Source of the DNA: Paraconexibacter antarcticus
Lineage (GTDB): Bacteria; Actinomycetota; Thermoleophilia; Solirubrobacterales; Solirubrobacteraceae
NCBI RefSeq assembly: GCF_024220175.1
Contig: NZ_CP098502.1
Coordinates: 4,902,514 to 4,966,513 of the forward strand
Length of the DNA: 64,000 nt
Reading direction: 5' to 3'
Position numbers and translations under genes: made by a program. The stretch's first letter is position 1, and each line of letters begins with the position of its first letter. A model generated the notes under the pieces. That model was not told the DNA's origin and did no database searches. It saw nothing but the letters and a program-made list of their open reading frames with translations. This document shows, in pieces, positions 23,011 through 30,733 of the stretch.

Positions 23011-23538
23011 ATGGGCGACACATTGACCATGGCTCTACCAGCCCCGAACACCGCGTCCCTCGCGTTCGATGCGCTCTACCGCTCGTGCGTGAACGACGTC
23101 CACGCCTACGCGTGGTCGCTCCTCCACGACCGCGCCGCGGCCGAGGACGTGACGGCGCTCGCGTTCGAGCGGGCCTACCGCAAACGGGGCCGCTACGACC
23201 CGCGGAAGGGGACCGAGCGGGCCTGGCTCTTCGGGATCGCCCGCAACGCCGCGCTCGACGAGCTGCGCCGGCGACGAAGGACCGCCGCGCTCGTCGTCGA
23301 CCCCGAGGACCCGGCGGCGGCCGCCGCCGTCTCCGGCGCCGGCGAGGAGGCCGAGCGCCGCGCGACGGTCCGCGCTGCGATCGCCGCCCTCGAACCGCGC
23401 GACCGGGAGCTCGTCGCCCTGAAGTTCCACGCCGGATTGTCCAACGCCGAGATCGCCGAGGTCCTCGGCGTCTCCGAGTCGAGTGCGGGTACGAAGGTGC
23501 ACCGCGCCATCACCAAGCTCCGGGAGGCCTGCGCCTGA
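23011..23538 (+). CDS. ECF-type RNA polymerase sigma factor
   Basis: The 175-aa protein has sigma-70 region 2 (SLAFDALYRSCVNDVHAYAWSLLHDRAAAEDVTALAFERAYRKRGRYDP) and region 4 (LEPRDRELVALKFHAGLSNAEIAEVLGVSESSAGTKVHRAITKLREAC), with no region 3, as in ECF sigma factors. The start could be ATG 23011 or ATG 23029; I chose the first, which has GGGAGCG upstream. Its stop overlaps the next start by TGATG-type coupling (A shared at 23538), so the DUF4349 membrane protein is co-translated and is the best candidate for its regulator. Confidence 0.92.
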   Translation: MGDTLTMALPAPNTASLAFDALYRSCVNDVHAYAWSLLHDRAAAEDVTALAFERAYRKRGRYDPRKGTERAWLFGIARNAALDELRRRRRTAALVVDPEDPAAAAAVSGAGEEAERRATVRAAIAALEPRDRELVALKFHAGLSNAEIAEVLGVSESSAGTKVHRAITKLREACA

Positions 23539-24827
23539 TGTCCCCGAACCGCCCCCAGCACGACACCGACCTCGATCTCGACCCCGTGATCGCCGCCGAG
23601 CTCGACGCGCTCGAGGCCGCCCTCGCCGGCCGCCCGGACGCCGACCCGGCGCTGCTCGGCCTCGTCGCCGCCGTCCGCGACGACACGCCCGCCCCGCGCC
23701 CCGACTTCCGCCGTGAGCTCGACGCCCGCGCCGCCGACGGCTTCCCCCGCGGTGGCGGGGGCGGCCCGCGTGCGCTGGCGGCCGCCGTCCAAGGCCGGCT
23801 CTCCGCCCATCGCATCGGCCTCGTCCCCGCGCTCGGCGCGGCGGCGACCGTCATCGTCGCGCTCGTCGTGGCGGCGAGTGCGTTGCACGGCAGCGGGAGC
23901 GGCAGCGGCAGCGGCAGCGGAGCCGGACGTGGTGGCGGCAATGGGTCCGCAGTCCCGTCGCTCTCCGCCCCGACCCGATCCGGCGAAAGCGCCCCGGCGA
24001 CCCCCGCGGCCGGCGCCGCCACCCAGAGCCAGGACAGCGCAGGCCCCGAGGCGAAATCGTCGATCGCGACCGTCCCGCCCGGCGTCCCGGTCCCCGCGCC
24101 GACGCCGTCCCCGGTCGCCCCGGGCGTCGCCCGCAAGGTCGAGCAGTCGACCCAGCTCGCCCTCCGGACGAGCGCGGGCCGGCTGCAGCAGGTGGCCGAC
24201 GGCGTCGTCCGGGTGACCCAGGCGGCGGGCGGCTTCGTCCAGCAGTCGAACGTCGACGCTACGGACGGCGGCGGTACGGCCGACTTCACGCTCAGCGTGC
24301 CGTCCGCGCAGGCGAAGGCCGCGGTCGCGGGGCTCTCGCGCCTGGCCCACGTCAGCTCGATGAGCCAGTCGCAGACCGACATCACCGCGGGCTTCGTGTC
24401 CGTCTCCGACCGGCTGCACGACGCCCGCGCCGAGCGCCGCGCCCTGTTGAAGGCGCTCGCCGCCGCGAGGACGGCCGAGGGGATCGCCCGCCTCAGGAGC
24501 CGTATCGCCGCGGGCCTCCGCGAGATCGGGGCGATCAAGGGCGAGCTCCGTGGCCTGCGCCGCCGTGCGGACAACACGACGATCCTCGTGACCGTCACCG
24601 CGCTCAGGGCCGCCCCGAAGCCGGCGGGCCACGGGGGCACCGGTGGCGGCGGCTGGACGCCGGGCGACGCGGCGCACGACGCGCTGCGCGTCCTCGAGGT
24701 CGCGGCGGGCGTCCTGCTCGTCGGGCTCGCCGTCCTCCTGCCCGCCGGGCTGATCCTCGTCCCGGCCCTGCTGGGGGCGCGGTACGCCCGCCGCCGGCGG
24801 CGCGAAGGCGCGCTCGATCCGGCCTGA
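23538..24827 (+). CDS. DUF4349 membrane protein, candidate anti-sigma partner
   Basis: The 429-aa protein starts at the ATG overlapping the sigma-factor stop. An acidic N-terminal cytosolic region (about 1-90) precedes one transmembrane helix (IGLVPALGAAATVIVALVVAASAL, about 95-118). A Gly-Ser repeat linker (SGSGSGSGSGAG) and a Ser/Pro/Ala-rich stretch come next. The DUF4349 domain (about 200-350) reads ARKVEQSTQLALRTSAGRLQQVADGVVRVTQAAGGFV ... ADNTTILVTV, with a coiled-coil centre. The C-terminus has a second helix pair (VLEVAAGVLLVGLAVLLPAGLILVPALL). The topology suits an envelope sensor whose N-terminus holds the sigma factor. No zinc anti-sigma motif (HxxxCxxC) is visible, so the anti-sigma role is inference from coupling. 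Confidence 0.82.
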   Translation: MSPNRPQHDTDLDLDPVIAAELDALEAALAGRPDADPALLGLVAAVRDDTPAPRPDFRRELDARAADGFPRGGGGGPRALAAAVQGRLSAHRIGLVPALGAAATVIVALVVAASALHGSGSGSGSGSGAGRGGGNGSAVPSLSAPTRSGESAPATPAAGAATQSQDSAGPEAKSSIATVPPGVPVPAPTPSPVAPGVARKVEQSTQLALRTSAGRLQQVADGVVRVTQAAGGFVQQSNVDATDGGGTADFTLSVPSAQAKAAVAGLSRLAHVSSMSQSQTDITAGFVSVSDRLHDARAERRALLKALAAARTAEGIARLRSRIAAGLREIGAIKGELRGLRRRADNTTILVTVTALRAAPKPAGHGGTGGGGWTPGDAAHDALRVLEVAAGVLLVGLAVLLPAGLILVPALLGARYARRRRREGALDPA

Positions 24828-24870
24828 TCCGCCCTCCGCCGGGGGCCCCGCGTGGTATGAAAGAGGCCGC

Positions 24871-25566
24871 GTGGCCCCCGAGACGACAGAAGCCAGTGCC
24901 CTGCTGGCCCAGGTTCCGGTCTTCGAGGCGCTGGAGGCCGCCGACCTCGAGCGCGTCGCCCAGGTCGCCGTGCCGCGCCGGTTCGACGCCCAGCAGGTCA
25001 TCTTCCGCGAGGGCGACACGAGCGACACGTGCTACGTCGTCCGCTCCGGTCACGCCCGCGCGGTCCGCGAGCACACCGACGGCCGGACGATCGCGCTCGC
25101 CCACTTCGGCCCGGGCGACATCTTCGGCGAGCTCGCGATGTTCGACGACGAGCGCCGGTCGGCCACGGTCGAGACGCTCGACGCCGTGGACGCCATCGCG
25201 ATCGCCGGCCAGGACATGCGGCGGCTGCTCCGGGAGCACCCGGACATCGCCGTGAAGCTCGTCATCGCGCTCGGGCGGCGCATGCGCGAGGCGAACGAGC
25301 GCCTCACGCGCCAGTCCTTCCAGACCGTCCAGAGCCGCGTCGCGGGGGTCCTCGGCCAGCTCGTGCAGCAGGCGCAGGCCGAGGGCGCAGGCGACAAGGA
25401 CGTCCTCGTGACGATCACCCAGGCCGACATCGCCCAGCTCGCCGGGTCCAGCCGCGAGTCGGCCAGCCGCTTCCTCGCCGTCCTCGAGCGGGCCGGGGTC
25501 GTCACCCAGGGCCGCGGCCGCGTCACCGTCCACGACGCCTCCGCCCTCGAGAACTACATCTACTGA
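24871..25566 (+). CDS. Crp/Fnr-family transcriptional regulator
   Basis: The 231-aa protein has an N-terminal cyclic-nucleotide-binding fold (VIFREGDTSDTCYVVRSGHARAV ... GPGDIFGELAMFDDERRSATVETLD), a dimerisation helix, and a C-terminal Crp HTH (VTITQADIAQLAGSSRESASRFLAVLERAGVVTQGRGRVTVHD). The pocket FGELAMFDDERRSATV is close to the cAMP-binding consensus (GE...RSA), so it may bind cAMP or another nucleotide. Fnr-type cysteines are absent. The start is GTG 24871 after AAAGAGG. It is translationally coupled (overlapping TGATG at 25566) to the Nudix gene. Confidence 0.93.
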   Translation: MAPETTEASALLAQVPVFEALEAADLERVAQVAVPRRFDAQQVIFREGDTSDTCYVVRSGHARAVREHTDGRTIALAHFGPGDIFGELAMFDDERRSATVETLDAVDAIAIAGQDMRRLLREHPDIAVKLVIALGRRMREANERLTRQSFQTVQSRVAGVLGQLVQQAQAEGAGDKDVLVTITQADIAQLAGSSRESASRFLAVLERAGVVTQGRGRVTVHDASALENYIY

Positions 25567-26012
25567 TGGCGGGCGGAGCCGAGCCGGAGTTCTCCGCGGG
25601 AGGCGTCGTCCTCTCCCCGGACGAGGAGACCCCGCACTGCGTCGTCATCGTGCCGACCCGCCGGGCCGCCGACGGGAGCAAGGTCCTCGCGCTGCCGAAG
25701 GGCCATCCCGACCCGGGCGAGAGCGCGCTCGACGGGGCCCTCCGGGAGGTCCGCGAGGAGGCCGGCGTCACGGCGGAGCTCGTCACCGAGCTCGGCGACG
25801 TGCGCTACTTCTACATGCGCCAGGGCCGCCGCATCGCGAAGGTCGTGCGGTTCTTCCTGATGCGGGCGACCGGCGGGGACATCGCCGACCACGACCACGA
25901 GGTCGAGGCCGCCCGCTGGGTCACGCTCGAGGAGGCCGCCGCCACGCTGAGCTACGCCGGCGAGCGCGAGATGGTGCGCAAGGCCCTGTTGCACCTGCAA
26001 CCGAACGGGTAG
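25566..26012 (+). CDS. Nudix hydrolase
   Basis: The 148-aa protein contains a full Nudix box, GHPDPGESALDGALREVREEAGV, preceded by EFSAGGVVL and KVLALPKGHPD. This resembles diadenosine-polyphosphate or diphosphoinositol-type Nudix enzymes of actinobacteria. Its ATG overlaps the Crp-like regulator stop, so both are made together. That pairing could mean the hydrolase acts on a nucleotide sensed by the regulator, but this is speculation. It is followed after 13 bp by the ASCH-domain gene, likely one operon. Confidence 0.92.
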   Translation: MAGGAEPEFSAGGVVLSPDEETPHCVVIVPTRRAADGSKVLALPKGHPDPGESALDGALREVREEAGVTAELVTELGDVRYFYMRQGRRIAKVVRFFLMRATGGDIADHDHEVEAARWVTLEEAAATLSYAGEREMVRKALLHLQPNG

Positions 26013-26025
26013 GGTCCTGAGTCAC

Positions 26026-26424
26026 ATGCAGGTGTTGAATTTCTACTCGACGATCTTCGCGGATCAGCTCAAGCGCGGCCGGAAGACCGCCACGATCCGC
26101 CTGGGTGACAAGTCGCACAAGTACAAGAAGAACCAGGCGGTGCTCGTCACCATCGGGTACCAGCATTCGCCGCGCGAGAAGATCTTCGACGCCGTGATCG
26201 ACCAGGTCGAGGTCAAGCGCGTGCGAGACCTCTCCCCCCGGGACATCGAGCACGACAACCCCGAGTTCCGCCGCGTCGAGGAGATGATCCACTTCCTCGA
26301 GCAGATCTACGGCAAGTCCGTGACGATGGACGACCTCGTCACCGTCGTCCGCTTCTCGCAGATCATCGACAACCCGCCGACCGTGACCGAGCGGCTGCGG
26401 GGCATCGGCGGGGCGCAGAACTGA
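26026..26424 (+). CDS. ASCH-domain (PUA-like) protein
   Basis: The 132-aa protein reads MQVLNFYSTIFADQLKRGRKTATIRLGDKSHKY, with KRGRKTATIRLGDK matching the ASCH motif (GxKxxTxRxG). QVEVKRVRDLSPRDIEHDN follows. ASCH/PUA-like folds bind RNA or modified nucleotides; some are nucleases or amidohydrolases on modified bases. It is the last gene of the Crp-Nudix-ASCH group. Its TGA at 26422-26424 lies at the apparent border of the IS110 element, so the element inserted just at the 3' end and may have replaced the native tail or stop. Confidence 0.85.
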   Translation: MQVLNFYSTIFADQLKRGRKTATIRLGDKSHKYKKNQAVLVTIGYQHSPREKIFDAVIDQVEVKRVRDLSPRDIEHDNPEFRRVEEMIHFLEQIYGKSVTMDDLVTVVRFSQIIDNPPTVTERLRGIGGAQN

Positions 26425-26721
26425 TATGGACGGCCGTTCGTCAACCTAGTAGGGTCGGCGAAGTGGCGCATTAGCGCTCGTTCGTGTCTGTGCTGTCGGC
26501 TGGGTTGGTGGCGGTCCGGCAGGCTGTGCGCGACGCGCGGTCAGACTGATATGCGCGGGTTGGGTACCGCAGGACCAGGGGTTCGTCGTGGGGAGCCGCT
26601 GTCTAACATCGGGCGTGGCCGGCCCCCTGACGAGGGCGGGTTGCTCATAGTTCAGCCGCGGGTTCCCCGCGCGGTGCCGGGCCGCCACCGACCCAGCCGA
26701 CGGGATGTCGCCGGGTTCAGG
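26425..26721 (-). ncRNA. Candidate bridge-RNA region of the IS110 element
   Basis: These 297 bp hold no gene. They lie directly downstream of the IS110 transposase on its strand, where IS1111-type elements encode the bridge RNA that pairs with target and donor DNA. The stretch has several G/C-rich complementary segments. I have not modelled a fold, so the assignment rests on position alone. Confidence 0.3.
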
Positions 26722-27804
26722 TCACTCGATCTGGCCGATCGCCCACGTGAATCCGGCGAGCTCGCGCGCTGCGGCGACGGCGATGATCGTGCGGCGTTTG
26801 CCGCGCTGCTCAAGGCGGTTCCATGTGCGATACAGACGCCGCTGCGCGGTCCAGGCGATCGCGACCGCTTCGGCGGGCTGCCCGTCGTGGCGATCGCTCA
26901 GCGCCTTGGTGACCCGCGGCGCCTTGCGGTAGTGCCAGGCAGCCTCGACGAGCAGCCGGCGCGCGTGCCCGGAACCGGTCTTCGTGATCGAGCCGAGGCG
27001 GCGACTTGAGCCGGTGGTGTGCTCCGAAGGGACCAGGCCGATGTAGCTCATGAGCTGCTCGGCCCGGGCGAACCGGGCGAAGTCGCCGACCTCCGAGCAC
27101 AGCCCGGCGGCGGTGAGCGTGTCGATCCCGCGAAGGCACCGCAGCCGGGCGACCTGCACGCCCCACGGTGAGCTCGGAAGCATCCTCGTGATCTGCGCCT
27201 CGAGCTGATCGCGGCGATGCACGAGCACGTCGGCCGCGCCGCGCAGGTCCAGCAGCGTCGCCTGCGCCGCGGGCCACACGAGGTCGACCTGATCCAGCCA
27301 GTCACGGTGGCGCTGCGTCCATGCCTTGCCGTCATCGAAGCGATGGTCGTGACGCAGCAGCAGCTTCGACAACCGGTGGCGGGCACGCATCAGGTCCACC
27401 CGCACGGCCTCGCGCGCCCGGATCAGATCGCGCAGCGCCTCCTCCTCGTGGCCCGGCACCCGCACCGGATGCAGCTTCCCCGCCCAGAGCAAACGCACGA
27501 GCAGTTCGGCGTCACGACGATCAGTCTTCACCCGGTCACCCGACGCCCGCGGGATCTTGCTCGGCGCCGCGACCACGCACGACACCTGCCGCGCCGCGAG
27601 CTCCCGCGCCAACCCGTACCCGGTCGGCCCGGCCTCATACGCCGCCCGCACCGGCCTGGGCAGTGCGGCGCACAACCTGGCCGCCTCACGCACGTCACCG
27701 CGCAACGCGAACCACTGAAGCTCGCCGCTCTCAGCATCGAGCACCGCCGCCACGATCTTCGCGGCGTGTACGTCCAGACCAACGAGGCTTCTAGCCTTCG
27801 TCAT
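26722..27804 (-). CDS. IS110-family transposase (DEDD + catalytic Ser)
   Basis: The 360-aa recombinase has a RuvC-like N-terminal domain with Asp in SLVGLDVHAAKIVAAVLD, Glu in AYEAGPTGYGLAREL and the DRRDAELLVRLL pair. It has a C-terminal transposase_20 domain (LRCLRGIDTLTAAGLCSEVGDFARFARAEQLMSYIGLVPSEHTTGSSRRLGSITKTGSGHARRLLVEAAW) with the conserved serine region. ATG 27804 is chosen for its GGAGGAG site and because MTKARSLVGLDV is the usual family start. The frame is complete, so the element may be functional. Confidence 0.93.
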   Translation of the reverse strand: MTKARSLVGLDVHAAKIVAAVLDAESGELQWFALRGDVREAARLCAALPRPVRAAYEAGPTGYGLARELAARQVSCVVAAPSKIPRASGDRVKTDRRDAELLVRLLWAGKLHPVRVPGHEEEALRDLIRAREAVRVDLMRARHRLSKLLLRHDHRFDDGKAWTQRHRDWLDQVDLVWPAAQATLLDLRGAADVLVHRRDQLEAQITRMLPSSPWGVQVARLRCLRGIDTLTAAGLCSEVGDFARFARAEQLMSYIGLVPSEHTTGSSRRLGSITKTGSGHARRLLVEAAWHYRKAPRVTKALSDRHDGQPAEAVAIAWTAQRRLYRTWNRLEQRGKRRTIIAVAAARELAGFTWAIGQIE

Positions 27805-28111
27805 GGCCGGTCTCCTCCTCTGTGGTTGTGGGCCGCTGCGCGGCTGCAACCGCACAGCTCAAACGTCACCCCACGACCCTTCGCGAGGGACCGGCCACTT
27901 CTACCGCCCGCCTCAGACAGACGACTCAGAACCACCGCCGCCAGCGACGGCCCGATCCATATGGTCTAGCCGAACGCCCTGACTGCGTCGGGTTCGGTCC
28001 GGAGGAGCGCCGGCCGGGTTGCCGATGCGGTTTTCGACCGCGAACGTCGATCTTCCCCCGCCCCGGGGGCGATCTTCGGCGTTCGTCGCGCCGAAGGGCG
28101 TCCGCCCCCAT

Positions 28112-28158
28112 CGGCGTGCGGCCTGGTGGGGCATATACCCCCACGAGACCACACGCCG
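28112..28158 (+). repeat. 47-bp palindromic repeat, copy A
   Basis: The arms begin CGGCGTGCGG and end ACACGCCG around a GGGGCATATACCCCC centre; 17 of the first 20 bases pair with the other arm. It matches copy C (62353-62399) at 40 of 47 positions in the same orientation. Confidence 0.75.
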
Positions 28159-28203
28159 CGCGGAACGCCGAGGAGGGCCGGCGCGGCCGCACCGCCAAGG
28201 CGC

Positions 28204-28248
28204 CCCACCCGTCCCACCCGCCCCACCCGACCCACCCGACCCACCCGC
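28204..28248. repeat. Five tandem 9-bp CCCACCCGN repeats
   Basis: CCCACCCG recurs at 28204, 28213, 28222, 28231 and 28240 with one variable base between units. The minus strand therefore has ten runs of three G, enough for a G-quadruplex. It lies between the two 47-bp palindromes. Confidence 0.8.
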
Positions 28249-28301
28249 CGTAGCCGGTCGCCGTAGACGCCGGCACCCCAGCGAGCTCGCCCACGCTGCC
28301 G

Positions 28302-28348
28302 CGGCGTGCGGCGAAGTGGGGGGATATGTCCCACGAGACCGCACGCCG
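28302..28348 (-). repeat. 47-bp palindromic repeat, copy B (inverted)
   Basis: Read on the minus strand it matches copy C at 43 of 47 positions, including the CATATCCCCCCAC core. It is inverted relative to copy A, 143 bp away. Confidence 0.78.
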
Positions 28349-28468
28349 TCGTCGTGATGCCTGCTCGGGTCGTCGTTGTGCCTGCTCGGGTCGTCGTTCT
28401 CCCTGCTCAGGGGCGCTTTCGTGACCCCGCGCGCGCTCGCAGCGTCCGAGTTCCTACACTCCATAGGG

Positions 28469-28495
28469 CTGGCACTCTCGTGAAAAGAGTGCCAA
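28469..28495 (+). promoter_or_regulatory. CIRCE operator 1 (HrcA site)
   Basis: CTGGCACTC, then a 9-base spacer, then GAGTGCCAA forms the classic CIRCE inverted repeat. It lies just upstream of the -35 box of the groESL promoter and should be bound by HrcA in the absence of heat stress. Confidence 0.92.
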
Positions 28496-28501
28496 CGCCG
28501 G

Positions 28502-28530
28502 TTGACATCTGCGTGGACCACACGTAGATT
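28502..28530 (+). promoter_or_regulatory. Sigma-A-type promoter of groESL
   Basis: TTGACA (28502-28507) and TAGATT (28525-28530) are separated by exactly 17 bp and lie between the two CIRCE operators. This is the clearest vegetative promoter in the window. Confidence 0.88.
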
Positions 28531-28539
28531 CGAGCGACG

Positions 28540-28566
28540 TTGGCACTCACACCCCTCGAGTGCCAG
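28540..28566 (+). promoter_or_regulatory. CIRCE operator 2 (HrcA site)
   Basis: TTGGCACTC, a 9-base spacer and GAGTGCCAG form a second CIRCE repeat. It starts 9 bp after the -10 box, at the expected transcription start, so HrcA bound here would block initiation. Confidence 0.92.
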
Positions 28567-28600
28567 GAGTAAGCATCCATCCGACGGAGGTAGTTCCACA

Positions 28601-28894
28601 ATGAAGCTCAAGCCCCTGGGCGACCGGCTGATCGTCAAGGCCATCGAAGAGGAGCAGACGACCGCCAGCGGTCTCGTGCTCCCCGACACGGCCAAGGAGA
28701 AGCCGCAGAAGGGCAAGGTCCTCGCCGCGGGCGACGGCCGCTGGGACGAAGACGGCGAGAAGCGCATCCCCCTCGACGTGTCCGCCGGCGACACGGTCCT
28801 GTACTCCAAGTACGGCGGCACCGAGATCAAGGTCGACGGCGAGGACCTCCTGGTCCTTCGCGAGTCCGACGTCCTCGCCAAGATCGACGACTGA
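28601..28894 (+). CDS. groS: Co-chaperonin GroES
   Basis: The 97-aa GroES starts [29 protein letters not shown], with the mobile loop ([21 protein letters not shown]) that contacts GroEL and the [33 protein letters not shown]-terminal signature. It caps the GroEL chamber during protein folding. The start ATG 28601 follows ACGGAGG. It is first gene of the groES-groEL operon, 18 bp before groEL, under the dual CIRCE promoter. Confidence 0.97.
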   Translation: MKLKPLGDRLIVKAIEEEQTTASGLVLPDTAKEKPQKGKVLAAGDGRWDEDGEKRIPLDVSAGDTVLYSKYGGTEIKVDGEDLLVLRESDVLAKIDD

Positions 28895-28912
28895 ACCAAA
28901 GGAACTTAGAAC

Positions 28913-30532
28913 ATGGCTCACAAGGAACTGAAGTACGGCGCGGAGGCTCGCGCCTCCCTCGAGGCTGGCGTCGACGCCGTCGCCAACGCCGTCAAGGTCA
29001 CGCTCGGCCCGAAGGGCCGCTACGTCGTCCTCGACAAGAAGTTCGGTGCTCCCACGATCACGAACGACGGTGTCACCATCGCTCGTGAGATCGAGGTCGA
29101 GGACGTCTTCCAGAACCAGGGCGCGCAGCTCGTCCGCGAGGTCGCCACGGCGACCAACGACGTCGCCGGTGACGGCACGACGACCGCGACCGTCCTCGCC
29201 CAGGCCATCGTGCGCCAGGGCCTGAAGAACGTCGCCGCGGGTGCCAACCCGCTCGCGCTCAAGCGCGGCATCGAGAAGGCCGTCGACGAGGTCGTCGCCG
29301 CCATCGCGAAGCAGTCCAAGGAGATCTCCTCCAAGGACCAGATCGCCCGCGTCGCCACCATCTCGGCCGGCGACGACGACATCGGAGACGTCATCGCCGA
29401 CGCCATCGACAAGGTCGGCAAGGACGGCGTCGTGAACGTCGAGGAGGGCCAGACGTTCGGCATGGACCTCGAGTTCACCGAGGGCATGCAGTTCGACAAG
29501 GGCTACATCTCGCCCTACATGGTCACCGACCAGGAGCGCATGGAGGCGACCCTCGAGGATCCGTACATCCTCATCGCCAACTCGAAGATCGGCGCCGTCC
29601 GCGACGTGCTCCCCGTCCTCGAGGCCGTCATCCAGTCCGGCAAGCCGCTGCTCATCATTGCCGAGGACGTCGAGGGCGAGGCCCTCGCGACGCTCGTCGT
29701 GAACAAGCTGCGTGGCACCTTCACCGGTGTCGCCGTCAAGGCGCCGGGCTTCGGCGACCGTCGTAAGCGCATGCTCGAGGACATCGCGATCCTCACCGGC
29801 GGCGAGGTCATCACCGAGGACATGGGCCTCAAGCTCGAGAACACCACGGTGTCCCAGCTGGGCCGTGCCCGTCGCGTCGTCGTGGCGAAGGACAACACCA
29901 CGATCGTCGACGGCAACGGCGAGGCGGCTGCCATCAAGGGCCGCATCAACCAGATCAAGGCCGAGGTCGAGAACACCGACTCGGACTTCGACCGTGAGAA
30001 GCTCCAGGAGCGCCTCGCGAAGCTCTCCGGCGGCGTCGCCGTCGTCAAGGTCGGCGCGGCCACCGAGACGGAGATGAAGGAGAAGAAGCACCGTGTCGAG
30101 GACGCCCTCCAGGCGACCCGCGCGGCCCTCGAGGAGGGCATCGTCCCCGGCGGTGGCGTGACGCTGCTGCGCACGGCCGACGCGATCGACCCGGACACCT
30201 ACGAGGGTGACGAGAAGACCGGCGCGAAGATCATCAAGCGCGCGCTCGAGGAGCCGCTCCGCCAGATCGCGGAGAACGCCGGCCTCGAGGGCTCGGTCGT
30301 CGTCAACGACGTCCGCAAGTCGAAGAAGGGCTTCGGCCTGAACGCGGCCAACGGGGACATCATCGACCTCGTCGCCGCGGGCATCATCGACCCGGCCATG
30401 GTGACGCGCTCCGCGCTGCAGAACGCCGCGTCGATCGCGAAGAACATCCTCACGACCGAGGCCATCGTCTGCGAGATCGAGGACGAGGGTTCGGGCGGCG
30501 GCGGGATGCCGGACATGTCGGGCATGATGTAG
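28913..30532 (+). CDS. groL: Chaperonin GroEL
   Basis: The 539-aa Hsp60 has all the ATPase signatures: [32 protein letters not shown] (catalytic Asp in DGTTT) and, near 400, [20 protein letters not shown]. The C-terminal tail ends in a Gly/Met-rich motif ([12 protein letters not shown]), the usual GroEL tail rather than the His-rich tail of mycobacterial GroEL1. The codon use contains more T at third positions than surrounding genes, as expected for a highly expressed gene. It is the second gene of the heat-shock operon and is followed by hairpins. Confidence 0.97.
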   Translation: MAHKELKYGAEARASLEAGVDAVANAVKVTLGPKGRYVVLDKKFGAPTITNDGVTIAREIEVEDVFQNQGAQLVREVATATNDVAGDGTTTATVLAQAIVRQGLKNVAAGANPLALKRGIEKAVDEVVAAIAKQSKEISSKDQIARVATISAGDDDIGDVIADAIDKVGKDGVVNVEEGQTFGMDLEFTEGMQFDKGYISPYMVTDQERMEATLEDPYILIANSKIGAVRDVLPVLEAVIQSGKPLLIIAEDVEGEALATLVVNKLRGTFTGVAVKAPGFGDRRKRMLEDIAILTGGEVITEDMGLKLENTTVSQLGRARRVVVAKDNTTIVDGNGEAAAIKGRINQIKAEVENTDSDFDREKLQERLAKLSGGVAVVKVGAATETEMKEKKHRVEDALQATRAALEEGIVPGGGVTLLRTADAIDPDTYEGDEKTGAKIIKRALEEPLRQIAENAGLEGSVVVNDVRKSKKGFGLNAANGDIIDLVAAGIIDPAMVTRSALQNAASIAKNILTTEAIVCEIEDEGSGGGGMPDMSGMM

Positions 30533-30560
30533 CCGAAGGCCCGACTTCGTCGGGCTTCGG
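30533..30560 (+). terminator. First hairpin after groEL
   Basis: CCGAA(G)GCCCGA pairs with TCGGGCTTCGG around a CTTCG loop, immediately after the stop codon. A longer imperfect stem follows at about 30563-30607 (GGGAGTGGCGCG with CGCGCAACTCCC). Confidence 0.6.
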
Positions 30561-30622
30561 CCGGGAGTGGCGCGTCGACCGACTGCGTCGGCCACCGCGC
30601 AACTCCCATGCCTCAGCTTCAC

Positions 30623-30651
30623 CGAAGGGCCCCGGATTCCGGGGCCCTTCG
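30623..30651 (+). terminator. Strong terminator of the groESL operon
   Basis: A perfect 13-bp stem (CGAAGGGCCCCGG / CCGGGGCCCTTCG) has a 3-base ATT loop, 91 bp after groEL. Confidence 0.8.
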
Positions 30652-30733
30652 TGCGTCCGGGGCCGGGGTGGGGCGCGGGCCGCCGGGGGTCGTAGGGGTG
30701 GCCGGGCCGCGGGCCGGGCATCATCGCCCGTCC

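Larger units (their letters stand above)
26424..27962 (-). mobile_element. IS110-family (IS1111-like) insertion sequence
   Basis: The element is about 1.54 kb, with one transposase on the minus strand. Imperfect inverted ends are seen: ATATGGACGGCCGTTCG at about 26424-26440, against ATATGGATCGGGCCGTCG read on the minus strand from 27962. About 158 bp of non-coding DNA precede the transposase and about 298 bp follow it. A long non-coding region downstream of the transposase and subterminal inverted repeats are the pattern described for the IS1111 branch of IS110. No target duplication is evident. The borders are estimates good to about 10 bp. Confidence 0.75.
27963..28468. other. Non-coding stretch between IS110 and groESL control region
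   Basis: No credible gene is present; open frames in all six frames are repeat-driven and lack ribosome sites. It holds two 47-bp palindromes (28112-28158 and 28302-28348) in opposite orientation, with five 9-bp tandem repeats between them (28204-28248). After these, 28355-28420 contains a short direct repeat of GTGCCTGCTCGGGTCGTCGT type. The groES promoter region starts at 28469. Confidence 0.7.

Noticed and set aside
28112-28348. Possible CRISPR array
   Set aside because: Palindromes are in opposite orientation with no series of equal spacers, and the 9-bp repeats are directly adjacent; no cas genes are near.
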